From VXRJ01 sp965246995 (lineage in GTDB: Bacteria; Acidobacteriota; Vicinamibacteria; Vicinamibacterales; UBA8438), in assembly GCA_965246995.1 (NCBI GenBank), contig OZ252008.1, positions 2,728,001 to 2,792,000 on the forward strand: a stretch of 64,000 bases of DNA, written 5' to 3'. Positions 9,328 through 18,385 of the stretch are shown here, piece by piece (the first letter of the stretch is position 1; each line of letters starts with the position of its first letter). The notes below the pieces were generated by a model, which did not search any database, had not been told where the DNA came from, and was given only the letters and a program-made list of their open reading frames with translations. The position numbers were made by a program, and so were the translations under genes.

Positions 9328-11316
9328 TTACCCCCATCCGAGCCGGGTCGTCTCGCCCAGCGCGCTTGTCCCGAGAATCCACACGTCGGTCGCCTTCGTG
9401 TGCGAGAGGTCGATCGTCACGCGTACGTCGTCCGGCGCGCCGACCCGGTAGGCGAGCCGGTTCACATGATGCGCCGTGGCCACCCCGATGGAGTCGTCGG
9501 CGAGGCTGCACAGGTCGTGCAGCCTGGTGCGCACGGCGAGGGTCGCCATCGCCACGTCGCGTGACGCCATCAGCGTCACGGCGTCCACGCGCGTGCGCGC
9601 CGTCCTGTACAGATCCAGCAGGTTGTCGGCGACGCTCTGCGCCACGTTCATGTCTGACCCGTACGGGAGATCGAGCGTCAGGATGTTGTGGGGCTGGTCC
9701 GCTGCGACGGACGCCGGCGCGGCCTCCAGATACGCCCGGGCGTAGTCGTAGATGCCGCGGCCGCGCGCCTGCAGTGTGGTCAGATACGCCGTGGTGGTCC
9801 CCGTGTTCGTGATCGTCCACCGCACCCCGCTCGCGCCAAAGCTCGCCGTGACCGTCAGCTGGCTCGTGACATCCGTCCCGCTCCCATCCGCAGCCGTATT
9901 GGCCACATAGTCGGTGCTGGCCACCGGCGTCCGCATGTCGGCGCCCCCGACCCGCTGGGCCTCCTGCGCCGGGTCCCGGTACGGCCCGAAGGGATAGATG
10001 GTGGCGCCGGCGGGCATCTCCACCGCCGCGCCCCCAAGCTGGTAGAGCACCGTGGTGGTCCCCGCGTCCGCCCGCCGGAGCGGAATCCCCACTCGCACCA
10101 GGTCGACGACGTGGGTGCTCGACCGCTGCGCGACGAGCGCCTGGGCTCGGCTGATCTTATGCCCCATCGGTCTCACCACCCGGTAGGTGCGATCGACGAA
10201 CCGCACGGTCTCGCCGTCCGCGTCGTCACACTCGGCCGTGAAATAGCCCAGCTCTGAGAGCGTGACGCGATAGAGCGCGTCGAGCGCCGTCGCCCGCTCG
10301 CCCCGCAGATCGTCGAGCGCGTAGTCGAGCGTGCTCTGCCCCGTCTCGCGCACGACGGTGCGCGGCGTGACGGGCATCTCGGCGAGGATGGTCTGGACGA
10401 TCTGATCGGTGCGCTGCGTCTGTTGCAGCGGAATCTCGCTGACTGTGGTCCGCGCCGCGATCCCCATCCAGTCGGTCCCGTGGCACACGGTCACACGCGT
10501 GGCCGCGGGGCCAAAGGACAGATCGAGACTGTCGAGGTAGTAGAGCTTGCGCTGGCGCACGCGGCGGCCGTCGTAGAGGATGACGTCCAGCGTCCCGCCG
10601 TCGGCGATCACGGCCTGGATCGCGTCGAGCGTCGCCTGCGTGGTGGGCAGCCCGTACGGGCCCGCGTCGTTCGCATCGGTGGCGAACAGGACGTCCCAGA
10701 CCGTGCCCGCGTCCCGGTCACGGAACGCGATCCCGTAGTGGCGCTCGGCGTCGTCGGTCAGATCCGCGGTCGGATCCCCGGTCCCCGTGGTCGTGTCGGT
10801 GAGCCAGACGGCAATCTCGTCGACGTCGTGCTGCAGGGTGAGGACCCGGACGTAGCGGTCGACGCCGTCGCCCCGGTCGAAGGCGGGCACGGTCGCGTAA
10901 TTCGTGGTCCTGATGAGCGTGGCGCTCGTCGTATCGGTGCTCAGAAAGCTGGAGAACGACTGCGACCAGCGGATCCCGACGTCCTCGTCATCGGCGGCCT
11001 TGTGCGCGGCGGCGGCGAAGAGCGCGTCCCAGGGGCGGGCGAGACTGATCCGACACGCCATGCCGAGCTCAAACCCGGCGCGCGCCTGCGCATGGCCGGG
11101 CGCGTAGTAGCCGACCAGCCCCGCGCTATTCGACGGGCCGTTGTCGAGGAAGAACCGGCACTCACCGATCCCGGCGACGCGGTCGCGCGGCATCGGCCCG
11201 GGGAGCCCATAGTCCCACGAGACGCCGCCGCGGACCAGCACGTCGCGCGTCACGTCGGTCCACCCCTGCTGCGGGCCGTCCAGCTCGAGGTCGACCGTCA
11301 GGTCCAGCGGCGCCAT
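9328..11316 (-). CDS. Putative minor tail / tail-tip protein
   Basis: 662-residue, beta-rich protein encoded directly after the tape measure gene (4-bp gap), the usual place for distal-tail or tail-tip hub proteins of siphoviruses. It opens with LDLTVDLELDGPQQGWTDVT and contains several acidic beta-strand regions but no clear peptidase or glycosidase motif. It could be the tail hub or an adhesin platform. Same direction and close spacing indicate one late transcript with its neighbours. Confidence 0.55.
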   Translation of the reverse strand: MAPLDLTVDLELDGPQQGWTDVTRDVLVRGGVSWDYGLPGPMPRDRVAGIGECRFFLDNGPSNSAGLVGYYAPGHAQARAGFELGMACRISLARPWDALFAAAAHKAADDEDVGIRWSQSFSSFLSTDTTSATLIRTTNYATVPAFDRGDGVDRYVRVLTLQHDVDEIAVWLTDTTTGTGDPTADLTDDAERHYGIAFRDRDAGTVWDVLFATDANDAGPYGLPTTQATLDAIQAVIADGGTLDVILYDGRRVRQRKLYYLDSLDLSFGPAATRVTVCHGTDWMGIAARTTVSEIPLQQTQRTDQIVQTILAEMPVTPRTVVRETGQSTLDYALDDLRGERATALDALYRVTLSELGYFTAECDDADGETVRFVDRTYRVVRPMGHKISRAQALVAQRSSTHVVDLVRVGIPLRRADAGTTTVLYQLGGAAVEMPAGATIYPFGPYRDPAQEAQRVGGADMRTPVASTDYVANTAADGSGTDVTSQLTVTASFGASGVRWTITNTGTTTAYLTTLQARGRGIYDYARAYLEAAPASVAADQPHNILTLDLPYGSDMNVAQSVADNLLDLYRTARTRVDAVTLMASRDVAMATLAVRTRLHDLCSLADDSIGVATAHHVNRLAYRVGAPDDVRVTIDLSHTKATDVWILGTSALGETTRLGWG

Positions 11317-11319
11317 GAC

Positions 11320-14300
11320 TTAGCTCGAGAAGGCGGCGGCCTGGTGCCACGCCCGGGCCATCCGTCGCGGGTCGAGGCCGTGCCGGAACTCGTCGAGCAA
11401 CAGCGCGACATCCTGGTGGAGCTGATCGAGCTTGGCTTCCACGCGCCGGCCGCCGCCGAACTCGGCGATCTCGTGTTGGGGAATCACCGCTTCTGGCCCG
11501 CGCTCGCCGAGCATCGTGAGCGTGGGCCGCGTGACGAGCCCGCCGCTCGCCAGCGCTCGCACGCCGCTCAGGTCCGCAATGGCCCCGAGGCCCAGCTGGA
11601 TGCTCCCGAGCGCCGCCTGGATGCCCCGGCCCTCCCCCGCCGTCATCACCCGCTCAAGGCCGTGCAGGACGGCGCGGGTGCCGCTGCCGAACTGGCGAAA
11701 CGGCGTCCCGTGCTGCGCGTGCACCGCGCCGCCGACGCCCGATGGCGTGCCCTCGCTGCGGTGCCGCGTCGTCACCGTCACCGTGCGGTCCCGGATCTTC
11801 GCCAGCTCATGGTTGACGAACGCGCGGAAGTCCGCGATCTCGTCGCGCTGCGCATCCGTCATCGCCGCCCAGCGCGTCTCCAGCTCGTCGAACCGCAGCC
11901 CGGCGTCGTCGACCATCTGCCGCAGCTCGTGGTCCTGCAGGAACGTGCGGAAGTCACCGAATGCCGCCTGCTGCTCGGCCGTCATCGCCGCCCATGCGGC
12001 CGCGATGTCGTCAAAGTTCAGCCCGGCGGCTGACGCCAGATCTTGCAACGCCCGGTCCTCGACGAACGAGGCGAAGTCGCCGAACTGCGCCTTGGCCTCG
12101 TCGGTCATCGCCGCCCACGCGCCGGCCAGGTCCTGGAGGTCGAGCTCGGCCGAGCCGACCATGTCCTCGATCGCCTTCGACAGCCCGCTCGGGCCGCCGA
12201 GGGCGATGATGAGCAGCTGGATGCTGTCGGCCAGCAGGTCGAACTTCGCCGCGATCGGGTCGGCGAAGTCGAGGTGCGACATGTCCGTCAGCTTGTTGCC
12301 GTTCTGGTCGGTCAGGCGCTCCTGCTCGATGAGCGAGGCGATGATGGGCTGCATCCCGGCGGGGATCGCGACGCCGGCGGTCAGGGCCTGCGCGACGAGC
12401 GCCTGGACCTCGTCCTGCATGCCGGCCAGCACGCCGTTGACATTGGCCCCCTCCTGGGTGAGCAGATCGAAGTCGCGCACGAGGGCCGCGGCGGCATCGC
12501 TGAGGCGCGCCTGCTCGAACTGCGGCCCGAGCGCCGAGAGCTCGACGCCGTAGCGCTCGGCCGCCTGCCGCATCGCCTCGTGGTCCACGTGCGCGTCGTC
12601 GGCCAGCTGCCGCAGCGCGGCCGCGTCGGCCGCCGTGAGGAGCCCGAGCTGTTCCATCTGCGCCAGGTAGGGATCGAGCTGCGCCGGGTCGAACGCCGCG
12701 GCGCCGGCGTCGACGAGGCCGTGGAGCGAGCTGATGAGCTGGTCCTGCTCGGCCGCGATGTCCCCGGCCGCCTCGCGCCAGGCGTCCATCTCGGCCGTCA
12801 CCGCGTTGACCGCGTCGGGCCCCTGCTTGATGGCCGCCACGTAGCGCTGCCAGAGCGCGTCGGCCTCGGCCGCCGAGCCGCCGGCCTTGGTGACGGCGTC
12901 GCGCAGCACGATCCACGCGTGCGCGTCCTCGACGTTCGCCCAACCGGCGCCGAGCGCCTCCTGAATCTGTGCGGCGTTCGCCTCTCGCGCGAGCCCGTCG
13001 GCGTAGGAGCGCCAGGCATCGCGGCCGGCCAGCTCCGCCTGCGACGGACCGCCGAGGCTGAAGAGCTTGCCGATGAGCTGCCCGACCACCGGACCGATCA
13101 CCGGAATGGCCATCCCGAGACCCTTGCCGAGCATCTTCCCCAGGCCGGAGGCGAGGAACCCGGTCCCACTCTCCAGCGTCTTCGTGAGGCGCGTCGAGAG
13201 CAGGCCGCCGAGCCGGTCGCCGGCCTGCGTGCCGAGCGACTGGACGGCGCCCAGCCACTGCCCGCCGCCCTCGAGCGCCCGCGCGAACGTCTGGCCGATG
13301 GTTGCGCCGAAGCCCGTAAACGAGGCCTGCACGCGGTCCCGCCACGTCCCGAACGCGTCGGGGTCGAAGGTAAAACGCGGCGTCACGGTCGGCAGCAGGG
13401 CCTGCGCGGGAAACGCCATCGCCGTCGCGGGCAGGGGCGCCTGGAACTGCGCGGCCCGCAACGTGTCCGCGAGGTGCCGCTGGACGGACCCCGCCGCCCG
13501 GGCCAGCTTCAACCGAGCCGTGGCGTCGACGAACCTCGAGACCGCTGTGCGCGCGGCCGCCGTCTGTTCCACCAGCCGCTGCAGATCCACGGGCGCGTCC
13601 TGTCCCAGGGCGCGGTACTTCTCCAGCGCCGCGTCCAGTACGCCCGCCAACTCGTCGGTCTCGCCGGTGGTCAGCCGCGTCAGCCCGCCGACCTGATCCA
13701 GGGCTGCCGCCCAGTGCTGCGCGGACTGAATCGCACCGGTGCCCCGCAGGCGACCGACGAGCGTCTTGACCCCGTCGCTCATGGTCTCCACGTCGCCGCC
13801 CGTGTCTCCAATGGTGTCCCCGGCGTTGGACACTGCATGGTCCGTGCGCCTCAGCCACGTGACGATGTTTCGAAGCTCCGGCGGCAGCTCGTCGAGGGCC
13901 ACCCCGAGGTCCGCGGCCTGCGTCCCAATCTCACGCATCACCGTCGGCGTGAGGGCGCCGGTCGTGGCGAACTCACGCACGGCGCGCGTCAGGTGGTCCA
14001 TCGTGACCGCGACCGAGAGCTCCACGCCCAGCTCGCGGGCGGCCGTCTTCGCTTCCCTCGTCGCGGCCGTCCACATCTGTAGGTCCTTGGCCGCCATCTC
14101 GGCCAGCGGCGCCATGACCTCGCCGAACTGCACATCCTTCGCCCGCTCGTCATGCAGCCGTTTAACCGTCTCGATCTCCTCGTTCAGTGCCGTAATCCGC
14201 TTGGTAATGCTGGGAATCGATCGCCGGTTCTGGGTCTGCGCCCGTTCCAACTGTTCGGTGAGTCGTTCGTGCTCGCGCGTGAGCACGTCGATCTGCTGAG

Positions 14301-15963
14301 CGGTCTCGTTGAGGGCTGCGCGCGTCTTGTCCAGGGTTGTCGAGAACTCGGCCCACTGCTGATCCATCCGATCCGCCGCGTCCGCGGCGTCATCCGTGAT
14401 CCCGACCAGCCGCTTCAGCTTGTCGCCAAGCTTGAGCGCCCCCGCCGCCCACGTGACGAACTCGAACGCCGCGAATCCGATCGCGAGCGGCCCGAGCGCA
14501 GCGATGACGCCACGAAGAGCAAAGCGCAAACCCGTCAGCGCGACGCTCGTCAGCCTCACGCCCACCGCCGCGGCGCGCGCGCTCACTGACAATCCAGCGA
14601 GACTGGCTCGAAGCGTCGTCATACCGGTCGTGAGCTGCCGCGCCGTCACGATTGGCTGGAAGAGCGCGGTCGTCATTCGGCCGGCTGCGATCCATACCCG
14701 CGAGAACGCGGGCAGGAGCGGCGAGAGCGCCCGTGCGATCCCACCAAACGCGATCAGCGCCGGTCCGATGGCCGCTGCCACACCGAGCCAGATCAGCCGG
14801 TTCTGCTTGGCGGCCGGCGACAGCCGGTCGAACGCCTCCAATGCACCGCGCACCGCCGGCAACACCGTGTCCGTCAGCACTCCGGCGATACGTTCAAGGA
14901 CCGGCGCCAACCGCTCACCAATCTCGATCAGGATCCCTTCAACCGCCGATTGCAGCCGGGTCCACGCCCCTGTCAGACCCGCCAGCTTCTTCTCTGCGAT
15001 CTCCTCCGCAGTCCCGCCCGACTCCTCCAGCGCGGCCGTCATCTCCCGGAGCGCATCGGCGCCCTGCGAGACGAGGGCGCTCATGGCCGGACCGGCGCGC
15101 TGTCCGAAGATCTGCATGATGGCGCCGGTCTTGTCGGCGTGCGGCGCGAGCTGTTCGATGATCTGATCGAGCGGCAGCAACCGGCCAGTGGAATCAGTCG
15201 CAGAGATGCCGAGCTCCGCCATAGTCGCAGCCGCCTCGGTGCTCGGATTGAGCAGTTTCGTGATGGCGCCCCGGAGCGCCGTCCCGGCCATCTCAGCCTG
15301 GATACCGGCGTTGCCCATCAGCGCCATCGCCGCGCCCGCGGTTTCGAAGCTGACGCCAGCTGACGACGCGACCGGGCCAGCGAACTTGAACGCCTGGCCG
15401 AGCTGGAGCACGTCCGTGTTCGCGCTGCTGGACGCCTTCGCGAGAACGTCGTTGACGCGGGCAAGCTGCTCGACTTCCATCCCGTATCCCGACAGGACGT
15501 TGGTGGCGATGTCGGCCGCTTCGGCGAGCTGGATCCCGCCGGCGGCGGCCAGCTGCAGGACGCCGGGCAGAGCCGCTCCAGCTTCCGCCGCATCGAACCC
15601 GGCCTGGGCGAGAAATCCCAGCCCCTCGGCCGCCTGCGCCGCAGAGAACGACGTCGTCGCGCCGAGGTCCTTGGCGATCCGGGTGAGGCCCGTCATCTCG
15701 GCCTCAGTCGCGCCACTCACAGCGGCAACGCGGTTCATCCCGCGTTCGAAGCCGAGGAAGGACTTCGTCGCCTGCGCCCCTATTGCGGCCAGGGGCGCAG
15801 TGAAACCGACAGCAATCGTCTGACCGGCCCGTGTCGCCCGGTCGCCGAACTTGTCGAATGACCGTTGAAGTCTCCCGACACGCTTGGCCGCCTTACCGAG
15901 GTCGGCCTCGAACTTGGCGATGTTCGCCGCGAGCTCCACGCGGAGCGCGCCGATTACTGCCAT
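11320..15963 (-). CDS. Phage tail tape measure protein, TP901 type
   Basis: 1547-residue tape measure that sets tail length and is threaded inside the tail tube. Residues about 60-230 match the conserved TP901 core (FERGMNRVAAVSGATEAEM, LGATTSFSAAQAAEGL, VLAKASSSANTDVLQLGQAF, GTALRGAITKLLNPS). Hydrophobic segments around 380-500 and long helical/coiled regions (about 540-620) follow, with alanine- and glutamine-rich repeats of a DLAGAWAAMTDEAKAQFGDF kind near 1250-1400. At about 0.15 nm per residue the tail would be roughly 230 nm. It follows the tail chaperone frame by 12 bp. Confidence 0.93.
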   Translation of the reverse strand: MAVIGALRVELAANIAKFEADLGKAAKRVGRLQRSFDKFGDRATRAGQTIAVGFTAPLAAIGAQATKSFLGFERGMNRVAAVSGATEAEMTGLTRIAKDLGATTSFSAAQAAEGLGFLAQAGFDAAEAGAALPGVLQLAAAGGIQLAEAADIATNVLSGYGMEVEQLARVNDVLAKASSSANTDVLQLGQAFKFAGPVASSAGVSFETAGAAMALMGNAGIQAEMAGTALRGAITKLLNPSTEAAATMAELGISATDSTGRLLPLDQIIEQLAPHADKTGAIMQIFGQRAGPAMSALVSQGADALREMTAALEESGGTAEEIAEKKLAGLTGAWTRLQSAVEGILIEIGERLAPVLERIAGVLTDTVLPAVRGALEAFDRLSPAAKQNRLIWLGVAAAIGPALIAFGGIARALSPLLPAFSRVWIAAGRMTTALFQPIVTARQLTTGMTTLRASLAGLSVSARAAAVGVRLTSVALTGLRFALRGVIAALGPLAIGFAAFEFVTWAAGALKLGDKLKRLVGITDDAADAADRMDQQWAEFSTTLDKTRAALNETAQQIDVLTREHERLTEQLERAQTQNRRSIPSITKRITALNEEIETVKRLHDERAKDVQFGEVMAPLAEMAAKDLQMWTAATREAKTAARELGVELSVAVTMDHLTRAVREFATTGALTPTVMREIGTQAADLGVALDELPPELRNIVTWLRRTDHAVSNAGDTIGDTGGDVETMSDGVKTLVGRLRGTGAIQSAQHWAAALDQVGGLTRLTTGETDELAGVLDAALEKYRALGQDAPVDLQRLVEQTAAARTAVSRFVDATARLKLARAAGSVQRHLADTLRAAQFQAPLPATAMAFPAQALLPTVTPRFTFDPDAFGTWRDRVQASFTGFGATIGQTFARALEGGGQWLGAVQSLGTQAGDRLGGLLSTRLTKTLESGTGFLASGLGKMLGKGLGMAIPVIGPVVGQLIGKLFSLGGPSQAELAGRDAWRSYADGLAREANAAQIQEALGAGWANVEDAHAWIVLRDAVTKAGGSAAEADALWQRYVAAIKQGPDAVNAVTAEMDAWREAAGDIAAEQDQLISSLHGLVDAGAAAFDPAQLDPYLAQMEQLGLLTAADAAALRQLADDAHVDHEAMRQAAERYGVELSALGPQFEQARLSDAAAALVRDFDLLTQEGANVNGVLAGMQDEVQALVAQALTAGVAIPAGMQPIIASLIEQERLTDQNGNKLTDMSHLDFADPIAAKFDLLADSIQLLIIALGGPSGLSKAIEDMVGSAELDLQDLAGAWAAMTDEAKAQFGDFASFVEDRALQDLASAAGLNFDDIAAAWAAMTAEQQAAFGDFRTFLQDHELRQMVDDAGLRFDELETRWAAMTDAQRDEIADFRAFVNHELAKIRDRTVTVTTRHRSEGTPSGVGGAVHAQHGTPFRQFGSGTRAVLHGLERVMTAGEGRGIQAALGSIQLGLGAIADLSGVRALASGGLVTRPTLTMLGERGPEAVIPQHEIAEFGGGRRVEAKLDQLHQDVALLLDEFRHGLDPRRMARAWHQAAAFSS

Positions 15964-15982
15964 CGACCACCCCTGCTATGAT
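15954..15982 (+). promoter_or_regulatory. Candidate promoter facing the antisense small ORF
   Basis: TTACTG, 17-bp spacer, TATGAT with an extended TGC in front of the -10. The -35 is poor but the extended -10 is good. It points rightwards, against the tail operon, with the 58-codon ORF at 16000 starting about 18 bp after the -10. Confidence 0.35.
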
Positions 15983-16512
15983 GCGGTCGGGTAGTTCGCA
16001 TGTTCCTGTTCGACCTGCTCGGCCTCGCCTTGGCGTGGATCGTCCTCGCTCCCATCGCGGTGCTCATCCTCTGGTGGACCGCCGCGCATTTCTCGTGGTG
16101 GTGGCTGGTGTTCGGCGCCCTCTTGATCGGGGGCGACATCCTCCTCCGCCTCGACCGCCGCAACGCTGGCCGCTGAGGCTGTCCCTCCCGGACCTACCCC
16201 GAGGCCGTCGAAGAGCGCGATCTGCTGCTTCCGCATCTGCATCCGCCGGGCCCACCTCGCGGGTTCGTCCAACCGCCGCAGCAGCGTGTCGAGCCGCGGC
16301 AATCGCTTCGCCCGCTGGAACGCCGCCGCGTGCCACGCCACGCTCAGCCCCTCGGCGACCCGGCGCCGGTCCCGTTGTCCGAGCGCCTGGACCTCCCGCC
16401 GCAGCTCGCGCGGCGTCAGGCGCCACGCTCGTTCGGGGTCGACGCCCGCTTCGACCGCCGCGCGGTGGACGTCTTCCCAGCTCGCCGGCCCGTCGTTGCC
16501 GGCGCCGGCGCG
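15976..16512 (-). CDS. Tail assembly chaperone, -1 frame extension (GT-like)
   Basis: Frame reached by -1 ribosomal frameshifting from the upstream chaperone gene at 16512-16518. It has no need of its own start. After the shift it reads through ASWEDVHRAAVEAGVDPERA, a WRLTPRELRREV segment and an AWHAAAFQRAKRLPRLDTLL segment, the pattern of the second tail-chaperone domain seen after GTA gp10-like proteins. The last ~75 codons are Glu/Gln-rich and less convincing. The stop lies 12 bp before the tape measure ATG. The fused product would have about 291 residues. Confidence 0.7.
   Translation of the reverse strand, partial: RAGAGNDGPASWEDVHRAAVEAGVDPERAWRLTPRELRREVQALGQRDRRRVAEGLSVAWHAAAFQRAKRLPRLDTLLRRLDEPARWARRMQMRKQQIALFDGLGVGPGGTASAASVAAVEAEEDVAPDQEGAEHQPPPREMRGGPPEDEHRDGSEDDPRQGEAEQVEQEHANYPTAS
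16000..16176 (+). CDS. Possible small two-helix membrane protein, antisense to tail chaperone
   Basis: A 58-codon ORF beginning MFLFDLLGLALAWIVLAP with two hydrophobic helices (about 2-27 and 31-48) and a basic tail LRLDRRNAGR. About 95% of its third codon positions are G or C, much more than the opposing frame (roughly 60%), which is what a real gene here should show. It has no good Shine-Dalgarno site; an extended -10 promoter lies just upstream, so it could be leaderless or nearly so. It may be a phage moron. Alternatively the hydrophobicity is only the mirror of a Glu-rich tail on the other strand. Confidence 0.4.
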   Translation: MFLFDLLGLALAWIVLAPIAVLILWWTAAHFSWWWLVFGALLIGGDILLRLDRRNAGR

Positions 16513-16850
16513 TTTCCCTGGTCGGCCTCCTCCCCAGGGAACGCGGCCGAGAGCGACTCGAACAACCCATCGGCCATCTCCTCCAGCGTCCCGCCGCCCG
16601 CCAGGTGCCGCTCAAGCAGGTCGCCGACCGCCGCGACCGTCAACGCCGCGTGATGGCGCCGCAGACCGCCCCAGAGGATGGCTCGCAGGTCGCGCACGGC
16701 CACGCGCCCCGTCGCGAGCCGGTTCCCCACGACGCCGATGTTTTCGCCGAGCGCCGCCTCGATCTCGCAGATGGCGTTGATGCCGAACGCCACCGTGAAT
16801 GATCGTCCCGCGACGCTGATCTCGCGCTCGCCACGCACAGGATTCGCCAT
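16416..16850 (-). CDS. Tail assembly chaperone, GTA gp10 / TAC_11-like (G-like)
   Basis: 144-residue protein between the tail tube and tape measure genes, the invariable place of the tail assembly chaperone. The N-terminal 90 residues (REISVAGRSFTVAFGINAIC, GENIGVVGNRLATGRVAVRD) fit the gene-transfer-agent gp10 family, which binds the tape measure during tail assembly. The C-terminus past residue 95 is basic and low in complexity. A minority of ribosomes are expected to shift into the -1 frame at 16512-16518. Confidence 0.72.
   Translation of the reverse strand: MANPVRGEREISVAGRSFTVAFGINAICEIEAALGENIGVVGNRLATGRVAVRDLRAILWGGLRRHHAALTVAAVGDLLERHLAGGGTLEEMADGLFESLSAAFPGEEADQGNAPAPATTGRRAGKTSTARRSKRASTPNERGA
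16512..16518 (-). other. -1 programmed frameshift slippery site GGGAAAC
   Basis: On the minus strand the zero-frame codons are CAG GGA AAC, so G GGA AAC is an X XXY YYZ heptamer in the correct phase. It differs from the phage lambda G/GT site (GGGAAAG) only in the last base. A shift of -1 here joins residue 113 of the first chaperone to the downstream frame. Confidence 0.7.
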
Positions 16851-16854
16851 CCCG

Positions 16855-17523
16855 CTACACCCGCGTGACCGAGCCGGTGACCCGCATGCTCACCTCGGCC
16901 GACATCTGGCTGTCGAGCGGGGTCGTGATGTTGAACGCCGTCAGGAACCCGCGGAACTGCCGCGTCTCGGCGGGCGTCGCCGCATCCGGCGCCGGCCAGA
17001 TGATCCGCCAGGTGCGCGTCCCGCCCTCCGTGAAGATGCCCTCGGCGAGCGCCTGCTGACTTGCGTCGTCCGGCAGGAAGTTGACCGAGAACGACAGGTC
17101 CCGGCTCTTGAGGGTCGGGACGTACTCGCGGTCCCCGCCCGGCGAGGCGTGGTGCGTCACCTCCACCTCGTCTCTCGACTGGTTCAGGCTGATATCGCCC
17201 ATGATTTCGGCGACCTGGGTGAACATCTCGTCACCGACCGAGACGTGCACGGCCGCGTCGTCCGCCACCGCTGCCTCCAGCCCCTCGGTGAGCGTGAAGC
17301 TCCCGCCGGCCAGCGCGGTCTCGACGGTGTAGACCCTGGTGGCGCTGCCGAACGTCACCGTCGCGCCGGCCGGGATGGTGCCCGAGCCGGTGTCCACCGT
17401 GACGCTGGTGTCTCCCGCCACCAGCGCCCCGTTCACCAGGTAGCCGCTCGCCGTCGGCACCGGCGCCGGCGTCCCGTACGCCAGGATGGTCCCGAATCCG
17501 ATCTGTGCCTTCGATTCCGGCAT
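16855..17523 (-). CDS. Major tail tube protein
   Basis: 222-residue beta-rich protein upstream of the tail chaperones, as expected for the tail tube subunit. An ATG at 17523 is preferred because GGAGG lies seven bases before it, whereas the longer open frame begins with unlike sequence. Features include a Gly/Thr/Val-rich insert of about 60 residues (about 20-85), then EIMGDISLNQSRDEVEVTHH and LKSRDLSFSVNFLPDD, the usual tail-tube core, and an even-spaced beta C-terminus. Confidence 0.78.
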   Translation of the reverse strand: MPESKAQIGFGTILAYGTPAPVPTASGYLVNGALVAGDTSVTVDTGSGTIPAGATVTFGSATRVYTVETALAGGSFTLTEGLEAAVADDAAVHVSVGDEMFTQVAEIMGDISLNQSRDEVEVTHHASPGGDREYVPTLKSRDLSFSVNFLPDDASQQALAEGIFTEGGTRTWRIIWPAPDAATPAETRQFRGFLTAFNITTPLDSQMSAEVSMRVTGSVTRV

Positions 17524-17678
17524 TGCTATTCCTCCCGCCACGAAGCACGGCCGCCCCTCCACCGGGCGACTGCCCGCAGAGAGACGGCCCATCTCTCGTG
17601 GCCCTGTGCTGACTGGCTCGCCGCCTGGCCGGGCGGATTCGGGCTGCAGACCCTAGAGCCAGTCAGATGCTCGCTACC

Positions 17679-18146
17679 TCACGTCGTCTCCTCGTGCCAG
17701 ACGAGATAGTCCTGCGACCGCCGCCAGAGCCGTGCCTCCGTATCCGGGTCGTACGCCTCGCGCTCGCTCGCAAGCTCCGCCTTCCGCACCGTCACCCCGC
17801 TCCACGCCCCGGTGAACCCGTCGAGCGCCCGCCGGAGCGCGTCCGCCAGTGTGGCGACGGCCTCATCACCGAACACGCTGTCCGTGGTGCGCGCCCACGC
17901 ATCGAGCTGCAGCCGGGTCTCGACCAGGCCGCTCGGCCCACCATGCGACCAGACGCGGCGGCCGTCGCCGATGCGCTGCACCGTCAGCACCGGCCACAGC
18001 GGCGTGCGCCGCTGCGGAATCTGCACCGGGTAGACCCGCACGGTGCCCGTGAGCCCGCCGAGCGCCTCCTGGACCTCGGCCAACGCCGAGCCGGCCGGCC
18101 CCGTCGGGCCCGTCAGATGCGCCCTGAGCCCCTGGTCGAGCGTCAC
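17679..18146 (-). CDS. Tail completion/terminator protein, DUF3168-like
   Basis: 155-residue protein resembling the DUF3168 (SPP1 gp17-like) tail terminator: short N-terminal helix, YPVQIPQRRTPLWPVLTVQR, then an alternating LQLDAWARTTDSVFGDEAVA segment and C-terminal beta strands. In this position it caps the tail tube at the head-proximal end. Its start overlaps the preceding gene's end by four bases. A 155-bp stretch without a gene separates it from the tail tube start. Confidence 0.7.
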   Translation of the reverse strand: MTLDQGLRAHLTGPTGPAGSALAEVQEALGGLTGTVRVYPVQIPQRRTPLWPVLTVQRIGDGRRVWSHGGPSGLVETRLQLDAWARTTDSVFGDEAVATLADALRRALDGFTGAWSGVTVRKAELASEREAYDPDTEARLWRRSQDYLVWHEETT

Positions 18147-18382
18147 CGCCCCACAGCCTCCCCCTCAACGCCGGCGGCCTCACGCGCCCGCAGGGCGGCC
18201 GTGTACGCCTGGTTCGCCTCGAACCCGAGGCCAGCCTTGTTCCGGAGCACCGTCGCCGCCTCCTCGAGCGCGTCGGCCGCCGCGTGCAGCGCCGAGGCGT
18301 ACCCGCTCAGCGCCACGTGCGCCCCGGCGGCGATCATCGTTTCGAGGCCCTGCATCTCCCGACGGTGCTGCCGCTTTCCCAT
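18143..18382 (-). CDS. Small phage structural-region protein of unknown function
   Basis: 79 residues, helical and alanine-rich (MIAAGAHVALSGYASALHAA, LEEAATVLRNKAGLGFEANQ). ATGA overlap with the tail terminator and a 3-bp gap after the gp10-like gene show it belongs to the same operon. No family recognised. Confidence 0.55.
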   Translation of the reverse strand: MGKRQHRREMQGLETMIAAGAHVALSGYASALHAAADALEEAATVLRNKAGLGFEANQAYTAALRAREAAGVEGEAVGR

Positions 18383-18385
18383 TGT

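Noticed and set aside
10423..14082. Long plus-strand open frames opposite the tail tip and tape measure genes
   Set aside because: No family motif and shadow-like composition; the opposing tape measure and tail genes are certain.
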